Assembly (NCBI GenBank): GCA_025094145.1 | Contig: JALLLS010000072.1 | Span: 1 to 64,000, forward strand | Length of the DNA: 64,000 bases | DNA from: Spinellus fusiger | Taxonomy: Eukaryota > Mucoromycota > Mucoromycetes > Mucorales > Phycomycetaceae | Reading direction: 5' to 3' | In this document: one piece after another, positions 1 through 12,745 of the stretch | Layout of the letters: each line of letters opens with the position of its first letter | Position numbering within the stretch: the first letter of the stretch is position 1 | The notes under the pieces: model-generated | What the model saw: the letters and a program-made list of their open reading frames with translations, nothing else | Database searches by the model: none | Told to the model about the DNA's origin: nothing | Position numbers and translations under genes: made by a program

Positions 1-10
1 CCACCGTTTT

Positions 11-3000
11 GTGTCTGCACCTAAGCTTAATGATGTTGATGGCACACCTGCTATGGAGTCCGTTGCTGTAGCATCCGAAAAAGAACTTGATCGTATTTGT
101 GAAGAGGCCAAGATGAAGTTAGTGTCAAATGTATCTACTACCACTGGTCGTGCACCCACAAAGGAAGAACATGTTGAGCTCGTCAAGGCCATTGAGTCTA
201 TGAAGTCTACTGCTAAACTTAGTTTGGTTGAGGTCAAAGAGGTTGCTATTGTGCACAAGGATAAGCCTGAGATTCTCGCTAAAAAATTGCAGGCCGTTAC
301 TGACAAGTCCCATCATCACATTTCATCGCACTATGATGCTGCCAGATCTGTTATTGTTGAAGAACAGGCTAAGCGATTAGATGTTAAGAAGGTTATCAAG
401 CCCATTGGTGACCATAAGGTTGAAAAAGTTCTCGCCGGTGTTGTTGCTGGCGCTGTGATTGCCTCTGAAATCAAGAAGGCTCTCCCTGTAGACAAAGTAG
501 CTAACACAGTCGTTGTCGAGAAAAAGACTACTGCTAAAGATGTATGTTATTTTATTTTTATGTTGATGGTTCTAATTTTTGTTTTAGATGGATCGTATTG
601 CCATTGTCAGACATGAAGAAGCTCAAAAGAAGGTCGCTAGTAACCGTAAAGATGCTGAGAAGAAGACAGTTTGTGGCAAAAAGAGAAATGATCAAGTTGT
701 TGCAGTCATTGATACTTCTAAGACCACTGTTGTTGGATGGTTCACTCTTCTTATTGAGCAAATTTCTACTCGTGTTAAGAAGGGCGGTGAAAATGTTGAA
801 GCTGACATTGCTATCTTGATCAAGGAGAAGAAAGAACACCTTTTGAAGACGCTGAAGGATTCTCACGAATCAGTGAAGATTGAATTTGAGTCTGACAGCA
901 TTGAACATGATAACTCTGGTCTCTTGGTTCAAGCACACTTCGAAGAAAGCCTTAAAGTCATTGAGACTACTGTCAATAAGAGGATTGTTGAGATCCAGGA
1001 AACTGTTCGTACCCAGCCCAAATCTACAGATAAACTTCAAACCATCTTGAACTCTACCAAGGAAGAAATTATTGTCACTCTTGAGGATACCCAAAGATCT
1101 ACTGTCGAGATCATTGAAGCTGATTCTAAGAAGGCTGACTCTGTACTGGTTGTAGTTGACACTGTTGACAGTGTTAAGAAGACCATTGGCTCTTGGTATG
1201 GACGCCTCACTTTGGAAATTGGTACTATTTTGGCCAGCAGCGACTGTGACAAGGAAAAGAAGGTCGATGAATTAGTGAAGAAGGCCAATGAAGAGATCAC
1301 TGTTGTCATTTCTGATGCCAAGCTGAACATTGCTAATGCTTCCAAAGCCATCAAGGATACAGCTGTTTCTACAATGGGTGACATTGCTATTGTTCTTGAT
1401 CAGATTCAGTCCAATGTGGCTGCTCAAGTCATTCAAATCCAGGAAGTTAGTCGTAACAACGCTGGTCAGCCAGTTGAAGAAGTTAAGAAGACCCTTTCAA
1501 AAATTATTCAAGAGTCTGAGAAGAAGATCGACTTTGATTTGAGTGGATCCGTGGCTGCCGTTGTGTCTACAACCAAGAGCACTGTTGTAGTTGGTGTTGA
1601 AGACAGTGTTAATACTATTTCTAGGTGGTTCAGAGGCTTCACTAGCAAGGTTGCTGGTCTCGTCAAGCAAGAAAGCAGCACAGTTGATTCTATTTCTGAG
1701 ACCTCTAAGAATGCCCAAGTGGAAATTGAAAAGATCATTGCAAAGGCAACTGTTGAATTTGAAGAACATCTCGTGAAGCAGAATCTTGATAAGGTTGCTT
1801 CTGAGTTAGCCCGCAATGAGTATCTAAAGAGTCTTCAGACCGCCAAGAACACTATCACAGCTCAAATTGTTCAGGTGGAAAAGACTGTTGTTGATGCTCA
1901 CAAGGCTGGAAAGACTATTGATGTTGAGAAGCAGCTCATTGAATGGAACGATGCTTCAGATGACAACCTGAAGGTTGTTTTCGACTCTAACATTGTTATT
2001 ACCAAGGAAACTGATGTTGAAAAGCCTAACCAGTCTATTATTAAGGCTACCGTTATTGAAGAAAATGTCGTTCTTGATACCAAGGATGTGAAGAGCAAAG
2101 AGGTGATTGTTGAAGACAAACCTGTGGAATTGGTGGAGAAGATTGTTGAAGAGCTGCGTGTTGTTGATGTCTCTACTACTGTTCCAAACATGGTCACTAG
2201 TGAGATTAAGAAGCAGGTTACTGTGAACACTGATGTGAAGCTGATTGAGATCATCAAGGAAGATGACTTTACCCTGGATGTTGTGAAGAAGACTGTATCT
2301 TACTGGTTCTACTACTTGATTGAGGACATCTCTGTTCGTACCAAGGCTGGTGTCGCCAAGGAAGAGATTACTCAAACTGTTGAGAAGGCTCAGAAAGAAC
2401 TTGTTGTGATTCTTGAGCAAGCCAAGACTGCCGGTGTGAAGTACTGCAAATCCGAACAAGATAAGGCTTACTACATGGAGCAAATATCATGGATTTCCAC
2501 CAATGTCAATGCTCAGGCCGTTCAGATTGAGCAAGTCGCCGTTCAAGCTACTGCCACTAAGTCCGATGTGAAGGAACATATGCAAGTCTTAGCAGACAAT
2601 GCCTCAAAGCATGTTGAAACCGCTTTTGAGAAGGTCAAGTCAGTCGTCGTATTTACTGAATCCAAGGTCACTCAAGGTGTTTCAAATGTCACAAAGAGCT
2701 TGGTGAAGCACGAGCACAAAGACGTTGAAAAGGCAAAGAAGGCCCAAAAGGCTGTCGTTGCTGTATATGAGAACACTCGCAATGCCTCTGTTAGTTGGTT
2801 CACTATCGTATGCCAGAAGATTTCCGATCGTGTCAAACAAGGTGGTGCTAATGTTGAGAAAGACATCAAGTATATCGTTGAGACAGCCGAGAAGGATATC
2901 ACATCTGTACTGCAAAAGTCCAGTGTCCAGAAGATTGAAGGTGTAGAAGAGATCGAAGTAAAGGTTCAAATGGATCAAGCCATTACCTCTGCTAAGAAGA

Positions 3001-5649
3001 CTATGGAAGTGCAACTCTTGACTATCAAGAATGCAGCTGCTACTATTTCATCTGATAATTCCCCCAAGGCTAGTGAACAGTTACTGAAGATCTGTGATCA
3101 CTCAAAGAAGGAAATTGAAGACTTCTTTGTCACAGCAGTCAAGACTGTGGATGTTGTGGATGCTGAAAAGATTGAAGGTAATTGACTCATACATTTATAT
3201 CTTCTATCAGATTTCTTATACGCTGTGTGTATTTAGTTGTTGAGAACAAGACCAGTGTTGTGCAAGTAGTTAAAGGTATATTTTATTGAGAATATCAATC
3301 TAGCAATGAGTTTGTACTCATTTTTATTAGACGATGTTGTTCAAGTAGTTGAAGTGCCAGAAGAGAAGAGCGTTATTTCTGAAATCACCAGAGGTAAATT
3401 AAAAGACTTTAGCTGTTTTTACACTGTGTCTGACTTGTTTTATAGATATTAAGGAACAAGAAGTTGCTCTCGTCCAAACTGCTCAAGATGCTACCGAGAC
3501 TGTCCGTAGCTGGTTCTCTGTTCTTGTTGAAAAAATTACTGCTCTTCAAGGTCAAGAATGTGGTGATGAGAAGACTGTCGAGAAAACCAATGCTGCTATT
3601 GTTGAGGCCCAGAAAGAGATTGCAGTCAAAATCATCGAACTCAAGGAGACTGCCAAGTCTCAAAGAGGTGTGTCTGACAAACAGGCTCACACAGACAGTC
3701 AACTCGACTTGTTCTTCGGAAACCTTAAGTCTACTATTGATAATCAGATCAATGTTGTGAAGTCCACTATTCTTGAGGGCCCCACTGAAAGCAAAGAGTC
3801 TATCAAGACATCACTCCAGGCTGCTGCTCACAAGCTGAACAATGAAGTGGTCACACACTTTGATGTTATTCAAACCACCAACACTCCTGTTGTTGAGACA
3901 AAGGTTAAGAGACAGATTGTCCAAGTTATCGAGGCACCCAAGGTCCAGAAGGTCCAGTCAACCATCTCTGATTGGTACATTGTTCTTACCAAGAGAATCA
4001 ATGAGCGCATCAACAGAGGCGGTGAAAATGTTACTGAAGATGTTAAGCTGATTACTCAAGAAGCTCAAAAGGAGTTGGATGTGACAATCACTGAAGCTAA
4101 GAAGTCCGAGACTAGCCAAGTTGATGTCGTTAAGCAAGATCGTGCTGAAGGCCAGAGATCATTCTCTGCTACTCTTGAATGGATTAGATGGAATGCTACC
4201 GCCCAGATCAACCAGATCAACGAGATTGCTAGCAAGGAAAATATTAGCAAGAACAACATGCAGGCCCAGATTGAGAATTATGCTCTTGTAGCCAAGCAAC
4301 AGGTCGGTAATGCTCTTACTGTGCATGCCCCTGTCAAGTCTGTCGAGGTTATCTCCGAGGTTGTTCGTAAGGGATCTATTGGTGAAGTTGTTATTATAGA
4401 AGAAACCAAAGAGCAGGTTCAAGAGCGTACTCGTAAAGAAATGACTCTGGTGGTTGAAGAAACCAAGACCAAGCTTGTTGGATGGCTTGATGCACTGTTG
4501 ATCTCAACAAGAGATATTGTTCGTGTTGGTGGTGCTAACTGCAAACAAGAGGTGGCTTTACTCATCAAGAACTCTGAAGAAGAAGCAACTCGTCTTGTTC
4601 AGGATGCAAAGATCAAGTTCACTACTGCTAACACATCTGCCTCCGTTCACTCTACTGAAACTGCCGCTTTGATTATCCACGCTCAGAAGCAAGCCCTTGA
4701 CTGTCTTGACAGTATTAGGGAAACCATTCACTCCAGAGTTACTGTTATTGAAGAAGTTGTTCATTCTGAAGATCTGACCAATTTTGAGCTCATTGACCAA
4801 AAGTTGATTTCTACTGTGACCCGTGCTAAGAACCAGCTCCAGATTGTGCTCAACTCTGCTACCGAGAAGTCTATTGCTGCTGTATTTGAGGGCAGGACTA
4901 TTACCTGGACCAAGTCTCTGGAAATTCCTCATTCTTTCAAAGATGTGCGCGTCTTTGCATTTGACGTTACTGGTACCGCCGTTGATTACCGTTCCACTCT
5001 TCTCAAGGCATGGCGTACAATCACTGTTTCTAAGCAAGACCAGCTCCATGGATTTGATGTTCAAGCTTTCATCATTCAATGGTACAAATTCTACACCATT
5101 GAGAGAGCCGTCTCAGTACGCACTATTTCCGATGCTGCTGTCTTCCGTTTGGTGCTTATTCGTTTGTTGAAGGAGAAGTCTCTTGAACACTTATTCACTG
5201 AGACTGAAATTACAACTCTCTGCTCTTTCTGGTTCCGTCTTGATCTCTTTGCAGACACCGCTTCTAGTGTTAGCAGTATCAAGAAGCAGAGTGGCATGTA
5301 CACAGTTGCCTTTTCACCTGATCTTTCTACACGATCCATGGTCGACCTTGCTCGTCACGGATGTCTCTGCTGGCATGCTCAATTTACCAGTGAAATGTTC
5401 CATGCTACAACTGATGGTTCATCTACTGAGGTTGTTGTTTCTGGAACTACCGAAATTCTTGCTTTGGAACACCCTGGACAGCTTGCGGTAGTGTCTGCCA
5501 ACCCTCTTGTCTTGGAGGCTGCTAGAAAACAGGGATCTCGTACTGTTCTTTTGGATCGTTATGAGGAGAAATACGAAGGCAAATTCGATCTCAAGGCTGA
5601 AGGTCTTGATGTACTTGCTCAGAGCTTCCAATCTTTCTTGGAAGAGTAG
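11..5649 (+). CDS. Giant repeat protein with C-terminal HAD (haloacid dehalogenase-like) domain, 5' end outside window
   Basis: Predicted exons are 11-541, 588-3177, 3237-3275, 3331-3393 and 3446-5649. Phases join without a break into about 1,808 residues. The reading frame is still open at the left edge, so the N-terminus is probably missing. Residues ~200-1570 are a lysine/glutamate/valine-rich, probably helical array. Its hallmark is a Trp-aromatic motif (SWF, GWF, SWY, DWY, GWL) at about residues 228, 380, 524, 750, 914, 1097, 1251 and 1421. The best copies continue into an arginine and a GGxNVxxD box, and many are followed by an AQxxQIxE segment. Residues ~1575-1800 resemble type II haloacid dehalogenases: FDVTGTAVDYR holds the nucleophile-type Asp (~1581) and SAN sits near the C-terminus. 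The family's usual Asp after the SxN motif seems absent, so catalysis is uncertain. No signal peptide or membrane segment is seen in the visible part. The fold is recognised only for the last domain; the function of the array is unknown. Confidence 0.85.
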
Positions 5650-6306
5650 TTTTAGAATCTTTAGTAACAGCTAGTTTTTAGTTTTTAGTCTGTCTTTAGT
5701 TCTTTTAGTTTTTAAAGATTTACGAATAAATTAAGAATTTGCAGTTATCTATTTGTTCCAATGTCTAAATAATATTTTTTATCATCATACCATGTTTTTA
5801 TATGATCTTAGTCTCGTATATTATTTAGTTTTAGACTTTAGACTTTATTAGTTTAATCTTAGGATCAATTACATCTCGACACATCTGCTTTATGCTGGTA
5901 ATAAAAGTACTTATGAGCTTCTAGGGTACATCTGCTCTTAGCAGCAGACACCTTGGCAAATGCGTCAATGTTGTTGGTTAGAAGATATAATAGAAAAATA
6001 ATTTATAACAATAATTTATATAAACACTTACTAAGCGAATACATCTCAATATGCTGCCTGACACTATGAGTGTTTTACTAAAGCTCCACTGTAACATAGA
6101 TACTATAGAGGTTTTACCAGAGTGAAAGAAAGAAAAGGTCTAGAGAGAAATCCTAGAGAGATTATGGGTAAGATATACCTCAATCCTCCCCAAACAAAAA
6201 CAAAAACAAAAATCTTATAGCCATGAGAATATATGTTTCCATAAATATACTGATAAAACTCTTCTGTCATATATTATGGAACTGTAGGATTAGTCAGAGA
6301 AACTTT
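5650..6306. other. Intergenic, no gene seen
   Basis: AT-rich sequence downstream of the repeat-HAD gene. It begins with a run of TTTAGTTTTTAG-like units (about 5650-5720) that probably belongs to the 3' UTR. I see no coding region. The segment ends exactly where the left arm of the large inverted repeat begins. Confidence 0.6.
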
Positions 6307-8049
6307 TTAATAGCTATATCGACTCGTGTGGATCAAACATAATACTAAGGCAATGGGTACTGGAGAAATAGAACGTACCCTATCGTGTGTTCTCTTTTTC
6401 TTTGATTAGAAAGAAAAACATAATCTCAAACAGACTTAGGGGAAGCAGCTGCTAGTATGAAAAAGAGATATCAATAGCTTGTGATGATAAAGACAATATT
6501 GAAATTAACAAACTGTTGTCTACAGTTAATGTCCAAATAAGTATAGTTTTGCATTGGTCTGTTGAGTTGTTCTCTTTACTAGTTTTTGACGAGCATTCAT
6601 TTAAAGATAGTAAAGCCAACGCTAGGGGCTTTGAAATGTCTATGTGGGTACTTTGAGAGTGAGAATTGATATAGAGACATATACCAGAGAAAATTCTTGG
6701 AAATGAAAGATGGTTTGGTTAAGGATGACAGCGTATCTATAGTACCCATAGGTATACACAAAGCGAGATACAAGGCCAAAGACAGTGACAGACATCGAGA
6801 TGGGATCATCTGTGGTCAGGTATCATAAGAAAACAAGTAGAGATGTGTGTCTCCAGCAAGCCTGTTTTGCCATTGATAGAACAATAAAAGAATCAATGGA
6901 AGGTATATGTTTTGTGTGTTTAATGAACAACATCAGACACATGCAGTGTAATGTTTAATACCACTAACCAACTGATCCACATATTTGATGTCTTTAGTGG
7001 ATTTTATCACTAGATCCATCTATCACTCTACCTATTATTTTCAGAATAGTTGAAGTTCAAAGGAAAAGGAAATGGTGAAAAGAGGGCAGCTTTGGTTGCT
7101 CTTGGATGTGTAATTTGACTGTTAAATCTGTGAACACTTTGTTCTTCCAGTGATATCTTTTACTCTAGTCAATTGTGAAAGTAAAAAAAAACATTCCAGT
7201 CAGTTCTTATTCCTTTTTTAATCCTTATTATTATTGTTATTATAAATAATAATGATAAAGGTATATGCATATAGTTTTATTGGATTCTTTTTTATGTGAG
7301 ATTTGAAAGATTGATGTATTTCCATAGCAGTTCCATGTGTGAAGGGTATCAATAGAAACAGCCGAATCAGTCCATTGGGTTTTAAATGTGGATGGTCATA
7401 AAAGTAGATATTATTTTCAATAATCTGTATGATACTGTGGTTAGTACAGTAATAAATAAAAAGGTACTTTAAGTTGCATGTCTATTTACCATTCGCTTAT
7501 TTCAACTAAATTATGAATTTATGAATTGTTTAAATGGTCTTTATAAATTCAAAATAGCAAACAAATAAGTACTACCATTATTATCAAGGTACAATGCATA
7601 GGATAGTAACAAAGAAGTCTGCAAATAATAATAATAATAATCAAAATCAAAATCAAAATCAAGGCAGTGCTACAGCCCAACTGTCTAATATGGTATCCTT
7701 GTAATACCACCACACCATTTATTATCTGTTTAATAGATTGATAAAGAAACATAAACATTAGGTTGAATAGTACTTTATGGCAGTATATATGATGCAAAAT
7801 AAAATAAAGAGATATACTAGTGAATAGATTGGTGGTGTTTTGACATTCTAAACTTATTAATGCCAAGGCATCAACAAGATGTGCTAATGCATTTATTATA
7901 GATAGCCTTGGATGCAGAATAAACTAATGTCAATTCATCTAGTATATGTCTTAATCATATACTTAGTTCAACTTCAAGCACCCACCTCTATGTACAGTGC
8001 ATATTAATTAATAATAGATACAAGTCTGTTGAGTATAAAGCCTGCAATA

Positions 8050-8770
8050 TTTAGTGTGGCCACCATTTGATTTCATAGCAGCCCTACATCTCAGATGCAT
8101 GCTTGAAATGAGGTTGTCTGTAGTGTCTTTGGGGATTTTCTCCCATTCTTTCCTCTTACGAGTTGCTTTGAAAATTTATCCTATAAATCATCTATGGGGT
8201 TCAAATCAGGGCTATGTGTGAACCACTTTTCCATAGCAACAATACATTTATATGCCTACCATCTACTGGATTGCTTAATCTTATGACAGCTGAAACTATC
8301 CTTTTTCAAAACATAACCAACCTCCGGTCCCATTGTATCAAGGCGATTCAGTTCTGGGCAGCCAATCTTTTCTAAAGTCTCATTGTATCTTTTACTGTCA
8401 ATACTGCCCTTCAAAGGTACTAGTCTTCCAATACCTTTCCAAGAAAAAAAAATACTCACACCACCACCACCACCAAACTTTATCATCGGCTTCATATTCT
8501 TTGGGGGGAGTCACCCCTTCTTTCCCCGTGCCACCCTGGTACAGTTATTGGTTTTCATCAACTGGTATTCTGAATCATCAGACCAGACGACTGTCATCTA
8601 ATCTTTTTCTTGTGGCTAATAGTGAGAGAAGGTCTTTTGATCACCCTGTAAAAACACAGGCCAAGCTTTATCATCATTCATTTGAAAGTGTTCTTGGATG
8701 CTTGAGTAGTCATTTGCTTGCGAAACTGACCCATTGTCATAAGTAAATCCTTTTTCACTTTGCATGCAGC
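8050..8770 (-). pseudogene. Tc1/mariner transposase relic, left-arm copy
   Basis: The minus strand encodes broken transposase segments: a VxWSDxS-like stretch, a SWKGIGRLVPLKGSID segment typical of the Tc1 DDE domain, and a SPDLNPID-like motif near the 3' end. Stops and frame changes interrupt it. It is the exact mirror of the right-arm copy, so it was already dead when the arms were duplicated. Terminal inverted repeats were not identified with confidence. Confidence 0.75.
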
Positions 8771-10146
8771 GTCTCTCTCCCGTCTCTATTACTAAAAGTA
8801 GACTTGTGCCTAATGATGAATCAATACAAACAATTAAATAAATGATAATGTACGGTGAAATATACAGGGCCACAATCTCAACATCTTATTGCTTTTTCTT
8901 CTTTGAAATCCATGGTCATATCAATGTAGATCTATAAAGCCTTTAGACAAAGCATTTAATATCATTAAACAACAGAATTACATAAAATATCATTGGCTTA
9001 GAATCTTATATGCTAATTACAAAAGAAAGAATAGAATTATCGGATACCGAAATAAAAAGACTTATTCGATTGAGGCGCAATATCCAATGTACGATGCTCA
9101 GTTTGTTCCGTCAATGTACTCCTTCTCTCTCAATACTCTGGCGGTGCTGAGATGTCTGAGAAATAAATGTAAGGGAGGAGATACACTTAAGATGAGTCTG
9201 CAGAACAGATACATCTTTCTAGTGGCATAAGCGTCATGTTCTTCTATCAAAAGGCGAATTTAACACTGTGGGAACATAATAATACACATTGATTTATAGT
9301 CACAGTGGAAGGACCAATCATAACACAGAATCAGATGAAAATATTTTCCCACCTGACTCTATCTCTATAGCAGCCACCCATAGCCGTCCTTTTTATTTTC
9401 AACAGCCGAATCCTGTGATTCACTCAGCAGTCATTATTAAGTCACAGATTTGCATCTCCTACCCTAGTCAAAAAGGTATAAATATCCGCTTTATTTCCAC
9501 ACCTTTTCTTTTCTCTACCATCGGAAGCATTAATTGAAGAGACAGTGAGAGTTGACTTTATCATGAAACATCTCTAATATGAAATTATGCTTGGTGTAAT
9601 GGGAGTTATTTGCTCTTATGACCTATCAATTCCATAGAGTAGTCTCTTTTTAAGAGAATACTTTGTGCTTGGTAGTTTATAGTGTGTACTCACCTTTGCC
9701 TCTTTCTGCATTCTTGATGTGGTCGCTAGACATGGCTATGCGTTTACATTAGTAAGCATCCTGTCTGCTCCCCTCCATCTTTAGGTTTGTAGGAAGTGTG
9801 CTGGGTGGCCTATGCATTGTGACTATGCATTGTGTGGAAACAGGATTGTGTGGAAATAGGAGTGATGGATACAAGTGGGTCGCTCCTGCTTGTAGGCTCA
9901 GGATTTTTCAAGGCTCGCCCTTTTTTGCCTGGACCCATTGTTGCAGGTAGCGCAGCAATGTCGTAAACAATTAAGAAAATGATAATAAGCAGTCTATTGC
10001 ACTGTGGCTTTGTTATATCTATATCTATAATGAGGATAGAGTAGTTATAATAATAATAAACAGTGAAGAAGTGTGTGTATGGTTTACTTGCTAGGTGTAG
10101 CCATCACACTGCTCGACTCTGTAAAGGACTTCTTGGTAAATAGACA

Positions 10147-10579
10147 ATGAGTGCCGCTTTAACTCTCGACCCCACAACAGAACAGAGCCCAGCTTACTTT
10201 ACTTATTCTGCGTACTTCCAACGACCACCGCAGATTAAAAGTGCTGTGTCTGTTGAGTATGATGTGTAGCCACCGCACAACCACAGCCTTTTCCCGCGAA
10301 TAGCCAGGCACTGTCTGCTATAGACACCCTTAACAAACAAACAAACAAACAAACAACACCAGCGCCCGCACCTGGGCACGTACTGTCTTTAGTCAACACA
10401 GCACACTGGAGTACAACAACAGCATCATCTCTCATTCACTCACTAGACAAAAAGACTTTAGAGCCCTATTCGTTTGGAGAGACAATCTCCCTCCAGGAAG
10501 CGTCATCAACGTCATGAGTCATCCAGAAACACGGCCTCAGTTGTTTGAGTTTATTGCTGTCTATTTCTCTTTGCACTGA
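10147..10579 (+). CDS. Small two-exon gene of unknown function, left-arm copy
   Basis: Predicted exons are 10147-10265 and 10447-10579, joined in phase 2 across a 181-nt intron that contains a CAAA repeat. The product is 83 residues, begins MSAALTLDPTTEQ, has an aromatic-rich first half (PAYFTYSAYFQ) and a second half with FRALFVWRDNLPPG. It has no signal peptide or obvious membrane helix. I do not recognise the family. The intron has consensus GTAG...TAG edges and the two exons read in a plausible amino-acid composition, but no homology support is available. An identical copy lies in the other arm. Confidence 0.45.
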
Positions 10580-11469
10580 GATATACACTATGCTATTATT
10601 CTTTACAACTCTTATAGATACAAGCTACAGACACTCTACAACCAGTACTCATGGGTGTCTTCAATAAGAGTATTATCAGGAGCTGTTTACAAAAGAATGG
10701 GCTGCAGTAGTAGACCTGTTTCCATTCTTCTTTCCCATTGACTGTATTCTTGACTGTGTTTCTGTGAGTGTAGTTGCTGTTGATGATTCACAAAAGAGAG
10801 TAGATTTAGGCCATAAACAACATATCTTATTATGTCTTTCCTTCCTTCCTTCCTTCTTTCTTTCTGTATTGACTGAAATCGCTCTACTTCTATAGTCAAG
10901 AGGTGTCCAACATACACATACTGTCTGGACTGATCATGCTCTGGTTTCTATCTACTTGTCTTTTTGGCTCTTTACTCTACATTTATGGCCTAGAAAGAGA
11001 CAATCCAGTTCTTCCATCAGTACTTATAGACACACTATCCAATAGAGTTGAATGTGGTGAATTGCATTCTATCAGTTATCCAAGAAGAGTGTTGTGAGTT
11101 TGCACTTAGAGGACTATTGCAGTGGATGCTCATGGCACTTTCTAGTAGTAGTCCTGACTCAGATTGTACCTTATAAATCCCCGAAAAATATGGATGCCGA
11201 AGATGTTGTCCTGAGTATTTCTCTCTGTAATTTCTAAATGCTTCTGGCACCAGATAAAATATTATAATATTAAAATCTATAGAATTAAGCTATTATCTCG
11301 ATATAAGACAGAGAATAATTCAGAATTATCTTTTTACTGGGTCTTTCATAGCTATGATATATATTTATCTGAGCACCTTTGGGGTTGAATAAAAATACTA
11401 TTTACAATAACAACATGGTGTATGTCTCTAGTGACTATTTAGAGGCTGTTGATATACTAAAATAGAATA

Positions 11470-12305
11470 TATATTCAAGGAGTCTACATATACCCTCATT
11501 GCCAGCATGGGGAGGATATGTAACACTATAAAAGATCTCAAGTGTGCGTATACAAAGTATATTGATGATATGGCCCTTGATGAAAATCACTTGACTCTCC
11601 CTGGTTACAAATAAAGTCCCTCCAAGTGTAAAATAATTTATGTACCAGACAATGTACTGTTTTATCTCTATGGAAATGAGCCTCCAATGTGTAACTCTTT
11701 TAAGTACCTCGGTATCTCTTTTTCAAGTCAAGGTATTAACCAAGACGCGCTTTTCTCACACTCACAAGTCAAGGCAATTGCAGTAATGCAGAAGCTGATA
11801 TGGATGGGAGTAAACATATATGGCTTTGGGATTATAACTGTTCTAAGAGTGTATTTCTTTTTTGCCTATTCTTGAGTATGGGTTGGCTATTTTTAATGTC
11901 AATAGACTAGGTATCCGCCCGCTACAAATCTGTCAGTCTGCTTGTCTGAGACTTTGTCTTGCTAGATCTGCTACTGCTAGGTTTGGAACGATCCAGGTTG
12001 TCCAATTAGCCGCTCTCCCTAACATATACCCTCGTTTCTTTTATCTGCAAGCCAAATTTGTTGAGAGCGCAGCTACCCTTCCTGAAGACACCCTCCTCTG
12101 ATGCCTTGTCCCGCAGCTTGAAGCACCCTAGAGTAAATCCAGATGGACTAAGTTATTGACCGGGTCGCATCTACTCGATACTTTAAGGTAGAGCCATCAG
12201 CTGGTAGCTTGCTCATTGAGACTGCTGATGGGTGTGTTGAGCGGGAATGCCAACACCGCCATAGAGTGCAGACTCCTTCAACAACAGACGCTGTATCCTC
12301 ACTTC
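11470..12305 (+). pseudogene. LINE (non-LTR) reverse transcriptase 3' fragment, left-arm copy, 3' truncated
   Basis: Reading on the plus strand, the catalytic YIDDMAL motif (the YxDD box) lies near 11550-11575. It is followed by an SKCKIIYV segment, FKYLGISFSSQG (~11700) and PILEYGLAIF (~11865), the usual order of the palm/thumb end of non-LTR reverse transcriptases. The frame is interrupted between these blocks. The element is cut at 12305, at the inner boundary of the palindrome arm. Confidence 0.8.
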
Positions 12306-12745
12306 ACTACCTACTACAGTTCAATGTATTTTTATTTTTGAGCGTGATTTGCCATTCGCGCATTGGGCATATTAGCCACCCTGTGAGATTGTTTGAAAAT
12401 TTAAGAATAAACATATAAACACTTCAAATACGAAAGTGAAAAAATAATGCAAAGAGGAAGGAAACACAAGGACCGAGAAATACAAAACCTCAAATGAGGG
12501 AAAAATAATGAAAAATGAGAAATGATGGTAAAATAAGAATTATGAATAGACATCCAAAAGGCCATAAAGTCAGCAAGGAAACCAGGACACCAAAAAGATA
12601 ACCGTCATCCTGTGGTGATTCGAAATCCAACGAGGGATACTTAGAGCAACTCGGACAATCCTGAAAATAAATACAGCAACTACACTAGCAGCTTCTGGCT
12701 TTGCTAAACAGATTAAGAATGGGTGGTAGAGGAGAGATCAGAGGA
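12306..12745. other. Unique asymmetric spacer of the inverted repeat
   Basis: This 440-bp segment is not mirrored. Its first 11 bases look like flanking DNA. From about 12317 it is the 3' tail of the minus-strand LINE copy in the right arm, recognised by comparison with a second tail at 56.8-57.4 kb. The left-arm LINE copy therefore lacks its last ~430 bp, while the right copy is complete at its 3' end. Confidence 0.85.

Larger units (their letters stand above)
6307..12305 (+). repeat. Left arm of a ~6.0-kb near-perfect inverted repeat
   Basis: Reverse complement of 12746-18744. Every position x pairs with 25051-x, and this one offset holds at all mirrored points I checked from end to end, so no net insertion or deletion separates the arms. 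Outer match ends at TTAATAGC (6307); the inner match ends at CCTCACTTC (12305). The arm holds a Tc1 relic, a small spliced gene and the 3' part of a LINE reverse transcriptase. The first ~1.7 kb (6307-8050) shows no convincing gene, only short AT-rich low-complexity runs. Confidence 0.95.

Noticed and set aside
8333..8746. 137-codon ORF on the plus strand of the left arm (and its mirror)
   Set aside because: It overlaps the transposase relic on the opposite strand and shows no domain.
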